Assembly (NCBI GenBank): GCA_029204225.1 | Contig: CM055108.1 | Span: 9,672,528 to 9,736,527, forward strand | DNA: 64,000 nucleotides | Reading direction: 5' to 3' | From: Diphasiastrum complanatum | Taxonomy: Eukaryota; Streptophyta; Lycopodiopsida; Lycopodiales; Lycopodiaceae | Part shown: piece after piece, positions 60,201-64,000 of the stretch | Layout: each line of letters begins with the position of its first letter | Numbering within the stretch: the stretch's first letter is position 1 | Translations under genes and position numbers: made by a program | The notes under the pieces: model-generated | What the model was told of the DNA's origin: nothing | The model's input: the letters and a program-made list of their open reading frames with translations, nothing else | Databases searched by the model: none

Positions 60201-60362
60201 GCCAAAGAGGTGGAGCTTCAACATGTCTCTTCAAAGGAGTGTGTGGCTGATATCTTCACCAAACCATTGGGAAAGGACCTATATTTAATGCATAGATCTA
60301 ATCTTGGAATGTGCTCAAAGACTATGTTGAAACTAGCATCCAATGTTGAAGAGGGAGTGTGA
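57282..60362 (+). CDS. pol: Pol polyprotein of element 2
   Basis: 1026 codons from ATG 57282, open upstream through the CCHC knuckle to 57144. Same domains as in element 1, with all catalytic residues kept. Six residue differences are visible: Tyr to Asp before EPTC, Ser to Pro in the EGYV segment, Asp to Tyr in MEDCK, Ser to Phe within the RNase H SLSSTEAEY motif (residue 901), Ala to Ser in QSLASN, and Asp to Ala in QVIDKEV. The RNase H change is in a conserved motif and could weaken activity. Confidence 0.97.
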   Translation: MTSSLLANIDDNDPWWIDSGASSHMTRHKEYFTSLLSYEGEGNIIYTANDGQCDIKGIGTIPISLSTNRKANLENVLYIPSITKNLLSVSQMIDKGLDVEFIGDACLISKCGSLIAQGRRHGKLFKLDACVISNHEGCMAREQLTNQEVWHKRLGHPNFKSLEVMAKKELVLGLPKSLVANNSVCEHCALSKSHRLAYSRSTSRSKEAFQLVHSDIHSSSTTSNGGAKMYATFIDDFSRYTWIYLLKSKDEVFAAFVKFKNEMENQFNTKIKCLRSDNGGEYTSNRFKDFCIAHGIKREMSSPRTPQQNGVAERKNRTLCECAKAMRLHANLAKSFWGEALACANYLCNRWTSASLDGKTPHEVLYGRRPSVKHCRIFGCTCFVNITLDDRTKEDPSSKKGVFVGYSEVSKAYKVYIPSTKKVVISRDVIFHEENVSNVVDVDVDVPTNHHDVQDVLDEDGDATPKQTSRKTQRQRAKPSRLTYDEKGKQVVDNSNFAFLTSFDEPTCVGEAIQKKEWIQAMDHEHQALIKSNTWRLVKLPKDKKAIGCKWIFKIKTNQDGSINKYKARLVAKGYAQEYGIDYDETFAPVAKMVTIRILISLATLYDWDMWQMDVTNAFLNGDLEEDIYMEQPEGYVPHDEPNHVCYLQKSLYGLKQAPRSWYAKLNSFLLSQNFVMSEYDHSLYFRLNENDITLLLIYVDDIILSGGNNLDIDEIKMALKREFEIQDLGKLHYILGIEIIRTSKSTFICQEKYVNSILKRFHMEYCKVVSTPMESNVKLTTRSNERSFKDITLYRKLIGSLIWLTITRPDLSFVVGKLSQFMQDPSEAHWKLGKRVLRYISGSRDFGILYGGTTPNLCGFSDSDFAGDQMDRKSTSAFAIYLGDGVVSWLSKKQPTISLFSTEAEYKALTTCTKEILWIKRMLLDLHLLEPEKTPIILCDNLSAQSLSSNPVFHARSKHIEIAHHFVRDQVIAKEVELQHVSSKECVADIFTKPLGKDLYLMHRSNLGMCSKTMLKLASNVEEGV

Positions 60363-61012
60363 AAATTGTCAACATTTCCTAGCTAGTTTGAGGCCTAAAT
60401 TGGCTAAAATTGTAAATAGTTTTGGTTCTGGAGTTTTGCACGTGTGAACCAGGCCACAATGTTTTTATTTACTGTATTTTTTCAGTATGATGAAGTGTCA
60501 AACTTCATACCCTTCAAAATGAGACCATTTTGATGTATTTTGGTCATATAAGCCATTTTTAGCTATTTTTCCTATATAGGGAATATCTAGGGTCAAGTAC
60601 CTTCTAGAGAGAGGAGAGAGAGTCATCTTCCTCATCCATAAATAGTAGGGAAGTCGTGGAGAACAGGTTGGAGAAACCTTTTGTATGCTTCATTGAGATC
60701 AATAGATCATTGTCATTGTTTCTTCCTCCATTGAGAGCATTGTTGTGTGTATTGTCTTCAAGCTATTGTGTATGATCTTAGGTGCTTTCCAAAAGTGGTA
60801 GGCTGATGTATTATGGACTGTATAATGCTATTTTGGGCCACACTTGATGTTTATGGAAGTTTCCATTTGTGATAAATGCTTTTTGATCAAGTTCTTTGCA
60901 TTCTAGGTAGCATAGAATGTGTTGCCAATTCCTAGCTTATGTAGTTTGGAGTGCAAGCATTCAAGCCAATGATCTTGGAGTTTAGATCCACTTAGGATCT
61001 GTATTTTTCACA
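60358..61012 (+). repeat. 3' LTR of element 2
   Basis: 655 bp directly after the GAAGAGGGAG polypurine tract (60348-60357); ends at the CGAAC target duplication (61013-61017). Confidence 0.98.
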
Positions 61013-61017
61013 CGAAC

Positions 61018-61311
61018 CTCGATATAAAATCACAAACTTCAATGAATTTTTCTCACTTTTTTTTTTGTCCCGCTTATCGCACTTGTGCGTCTCCTTTACA
61101 ATCGATATTCTGCCTACCGCCTTCCATGCGCACAGGTCCGAAAAATCTGCCTACGTGTCTTCTCATATCGCACTTGTGCGCCTCTCTTCTATAATAATCT
61201 ATCTCTCTGATATTCGACTCGCACAGGCCCGATATATTGTACATTTTGTCCGTACATATCGTATATATCCTGGTCGTCACGCACAAGTCCGATATCCCAT
61301 AGTACACTTCC
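61018..61311. promoter_or_regulatory. Divergent promoter region, right half, motif array
   Basis: TATCGCACTTGTGCG is present at 61075-61089 and 61166-61180, 91 bp apart. Inverse relatives (CGCACA-G-CCGATA type) lie near 61128, 61212 and 61271. The last one is about 40 bp upstream of the H3-ULP start codon. A consensus for all is close to GATATCGnACTTGTGCG. The same motif lies close to the start of gene Y, so both promoters carry it. Confidence 0.6.
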
Positions 61312-63097
61312 ATGGATAGAGAAAGCAGACAACGAGGGACTTCTTCTCTGCTGGCTCATCCTAAGCTCCTACGGTTGCCATTACACCTCCCGCTAGACCT
61401 AGAACGCACAATTGCTACAGGTGGCTCTCTAAAATACATAAGTATGAGAAATCAACCGCTCAGTTGATTCCTAGAGCTCCATTCTACCGTGTTGTCCGAA
61501 ATATAAGTAGAAATGATCTCGGACAGCTGGTTAGATTCACACCTAGTGCTCTGTAGTGCCTTCAGGAAGCTGCTGAAGATTATATGAGCATTTGTTTTGA
61601 AGATTCATTTTTGCTTGCAATTCATTCCAAGAAAGTCACCATAATGCTCAAGGATTTTCAGCTACTGATGATAATGAGGGAGAGGTTTTGCAAGTTACAT
61701 GTATCTCAGTCTGCTACTCCCAGACCAACTCCTCTAGATAGGACTGATCTTCCTACCAAGCATCCTAGGAAACAGGCAGCCCCCAAGAGAGCTCCGAAGA
61801 AAGTAAGGAGGGTAGACACCACAGAATCTGTGAAGCATAACCTGGAACCAATTGTAGATAACGCTGCTCTTGGTAATGTTGTAAATATAACTACATTTGT
61901 TTTGGATACCCTTGTAATTCCTTTAGTTACTACACATCTACCTCCTCCTCCTCCTTCAAATATTTATACATCTATAAATTTCGATGATTATCTTAAATTT
62001 GAAAAGGACATATCCGATTCTATAGATACAATTGGTACTCCTTTTTGTTTTAGACTAGATGAACTTGACTTTAGTATAAATTATAGAGTTCTTGATTGTT
62101 TGGATCTCAAAGACAGATAGACTTCTATCAGTGATCCTCTGATAGAGTCCGGGCTTACACTCTTGCAATATGACATTTCAAGAGATTCATCCAATGAGTT
62201 GTTGGTGCTGAGTAACGTTTTGCTTCAGGCCTTCAAGGAGAATAATGACACATTGTCATAGTGTCTGACTAGTGGATTCACACTAGCAGCAAAATACCTG
62301 CTCATCCCTTATCATACCAAGTAAGATATATTAAATGCTTCTTACTGTTTAATGCTCTATCATTGGCATTGTCAATGGAAATAGTTCTCAGAATTCCAGC
62401 TAAAGAAATTTCAATCTTATTTTGCAGTGACCACTGGAGTTTAAACCTGATCTCTATTAAGAGATCTGTAGATAATATTATTAAAATTTTTTGTGTCAAG
62501 ATGAACTCGACGAGCAATACGCATAAGGATGTAGATATATACCTTCCATATTTAAGTAAATTTATTTCTACAGTTGTTCCCCATTTCGTGGATTGGCAGA
62601 TCATTAGTTTGGAGGTAAATTCTGTCTTTATTAACAACATTTTGAAATCAGTATTCTAATGTATTTGTTTCATTCTAATTCATTCTGTTTCATAATTGAT
62701 TTCTTGTGTGCTGAATTTTTCTGCAGTCACCCCAGCAAAATGATTCATTCAGTTGTTATCAGCTCCCATCTTTTTCGCATCTATGACATGACAAATACAC
62801 ATTATATAATGCAAAGTTATTTTTTGAGTGGTTCAACCTTCAAGAAGATGTTGATATTTCTAAGGTAATAAATTTTGTTGATTCTTATTTTTAGAATCAT
62901 GATTAGTTTTCTATTTTGTTGATGTTTTTAGCCATTACTAATACATGACTATCTTGCAGTTTACACTTTCTGAGTACACATCAAGTCAAGTGTACAGATT
63001 TAGACAAGAAATTATCCTGAGCATACTGGCTAGGGCAAGGCTTCAGCCTCCCATTGTTGATGATGGTGCAAAGGATGATGTAGTTACACTAAATTAA
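61312..63097 (+). pseudogene. H3-ULP: histone H3-like domain fused to an Ulp1/C48-type protease
   Basis: ATG at 61312; the main frame opens at 61365 after an indel. Residues from 61437 read HKYEKSTAQLIPRAPFYRVV, then RFTPSAL, then after a TAG (61554-61556) CLQEAAEDYM, FEDSFLLAIHSKKVTIM and KDFQLL. This is alpha-N to alpha-3 of a histone H3 fold, and the FEDxxLxAIHxKxVTIM phrase is diagnostic. The frame runs on through a basic linker (PRKQAAPKRAPKKVRR), a proline run and a domain ending at TAG 62118. Introns with GT-AG ends lie at 62321-62427, 62615-62726 and 62865-62959. Exon 2 has DHWSLNLISI, the catalytic His-Trp pair, then FCVKMNST where the Asp is usually found. Exon 3 has SPQQNDSFSC, the catalytic Gln and Cys; the Gly after Cys is lost here but kept at 15430-15812. 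The last exon ends at TAA 63097. Stops show this copy is dead. The histone part is seen once in the window; the protease part recurs. Confidence 0.75.
61419..61700 (+). other. Histone H3-fold segment of H3-ULP
   Basis: The region covers the H3 core from just before alpha-N to the C-terminal helix end. Loop 1 (SRNDLGQLVRF) appears one residue longer than in canonical H3, where the matching stretch is AQDFKTDLRF. A longer loop 1 is typical of centromeric H3, but one residue is not enough to call it CenH3. The canonical H3 N-terminal tail is not recognisable upstream. The single TAG falls at the Met/Ala position of the SAVMALQEA segment. Confidence 0.75.
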
Positions 63098-63305
63098 GAT
63101 TAGAACAAATATAGATAGCATAGAACAGAAATAGATTGCACATGTATAGAATTCATAGATAAATATACATTGATATATCAAATGCTGTTCCATTTTATGA
63201 ATTTGGGAGCACAAAATACATGTACTGATGCCCAAATTGGGCTTTCATTTATTGAATGAAAGAGTATATACATAGATTTTTACTAAAGTTTATTTGAAGC
63301 TATTG

Positions 63306-63541
63306 TTATCCTACAATGGTGATTGTTGTAGGTAGATCTTTGCAGCACATTATCAGCTCCAGTCTTTTTCTCATCTATGACATGACAAATATTAGTGAAC
63401 GTGCAATTGTAAATTCTGCAAACTGATAGATCTAGCTAATAACTCTTCTTCCACATCCTTGTTCTTATTGTCCAGCTTTAATAACTCCACTTGAAGCTGA
63501 TTTATCTTCTAGACTCTCCAACCCAACTTTGAAGCTCATTT
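63306..63541 (-). pseudogene. 3' end of gene X, convergent with H3-ULP
   Basis: The last exon (minus strand, 63374-63306) encodes MRKRLELIMCCKDLPTTITI and stops at TAA 63306. The copy at 15157-15231 has the same tail with a few changes, in the same frame. Upstream, after a CATAG acceptor and a short intron, is a stretch rich in Leu/Glu/Lys (QVELLKLDNKNKDVEEELL) that could form a coiled coil. The rest of the gene is cut off at 63542 by a family-A LTR. About 200 bp separate its stop from that of H3-ULP. Confidence 0.6.
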
Positions 63542-64000
63542 TGTGAAAAAAGTACAAAAAGGACCAAGAGTGGATCCTAATCTGATCCTCAAGAGAGATT
63601 GGTTGTCAGATTACTTGATCTATCAATCTACTTTAGATTAAGATCAATCTAGATCAATTCTAGACACAAAATCCTAACAAGAACAATCATTAATTGAAGG
63701 TAAGTGTACTTTATGGTTTCACACGTGTGGAACACTGTCTGAGTATGGACTCCAACCTGAAAATCAAGTACACATTGATAGAACCTTAAAACAATCAAAA
63801 CAAATGTAGACAAATGGAGAGAATCACTCAAAATTGCTTCCAAAATCAAGATTGGTGTCTCACATTGAAAATGTGGCTCCATATATACAATAAGTGGGAG
63901 CTCGTGGTACTGATCATCCCTCTGATCCCACATGTGTGAAGGTGCTTTGTCATATGATGATTCATCATGCAAAACTGACACTTGGACAAAACCTTCTATT
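63542..64000 (-). repeat. Family-A LTR, cut by the window end
   Basis: Starts (plus coordinates) TGTGAAAAAAGTAC and follows the reverse complement of the LTR at 35644-36467 block by block. This includes the TCTAGATCAATTCTAGACA region, a CACACGTGTGGAA palindrome near 63721, and the TATATAC core near 63883. It is the U5-R end of a minus-strand copy. Whether an internal region follows lies outside the window. Confidence 0.88.

Larger units (their letters stand above)
54583..61012 (+). mobile_element. Complete copia retrotransposon, element 2
   Basis: 6430 bp, same length, orientation and organisation as element 1 and nearly identical to it (offset 26381). The LTRs differ from each other at only two bases by eye, so this is the youngest insertion in the window. 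It sits in the intergenic region between gene Y and H3-ULP. Confidence 0.98.

Noticed and set aside
61419-61700. Calling the H3-like domain a centromeric H3
   Set aside because: Loop 1 seems longer by only one residue and the N-terminal tail cannot be read. This is not enough to separate CenH3 from any divergent H3.

Overview
This is repeat-dominated nuclear DNA from a land plant with a large genome. The signs are AT-rich sequence, nested Ty1/copia and Ty3/gypsy LTR retrotransposons primed by initiator-Met tRNA, very long CT, CA and GT microsatellites, and short GT-AG introns. The exact lineage cannot be read from the sequence. A seed-free plant or gymnosperm would fit, but that is a guess. 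I see no rRNA or tRNA gene, no CRISPR array and no ordinary intact host gene.

Layout. 1-4.8 kb: minus-strand relic of a chromodomain Ty3/gypsy element. 4.8-7.3 kb: unresolved DNA with a C-rich patch. 7.4-9.9 kb: minus-strand relic of a non-autonomous copia-type family, called family A here. 10.6-15.8 kb: two pieces of an undescribed multigene element, with microsatellites between them. 16.4-22.3 kb: minus-strand copia relics arranged internal-LTR-internal around one shared LTR. 23.5-24.6 kb: plus-strand copia integrase fragment. 25.3-26.1 kb: a decayed, non-LTR-type reverse transcriptase that looks Penelope-like. 26.9-28.2 kb: another minus-strand copia end. 28.2-34.6 kb: complete young copia element 1. 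34.6-48.2 kb: a three-level nest, in which old minus-strand copia C is split by family-A element A, whose 3' LTR is split by nearly intact minus-strand copia B. 48.2-52.8 kb: microsatellites and about 2.4 copies of a long non-coding tandem repeat. 52.8-63.5 kb: the best copy of the undescribed multigene element, split by copia element 2, which is almost identical to element 1. 63.5-64 kb: start of another family-A LTR.

Most interesting system. Removing copia element 2 and one copy of its target duplication leaves a compact locus with two divergent genes. Gene Y runs left and an H3-ULP gene runs right, from a shared intergenic region carrying an array of a GATATCGnACTTGTGCG-type motif. Gene X converges on the 3' end of H3-ULP. 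H3-ULP encodes a divergent histone H3 fold, then a basic and proline-rich linker, then an Ulp1/C48-type cysteine protease spread over several exons. Gene X has a weak BAH-like region. Parts of the same locus recur at 10.6-11.15 kb and 13.9-15.8 kb, so it is a dispersed element and not a single-copy host locus. All copies here are decayed. I know of no described transposon or virus with this combination, but I could not search for one.
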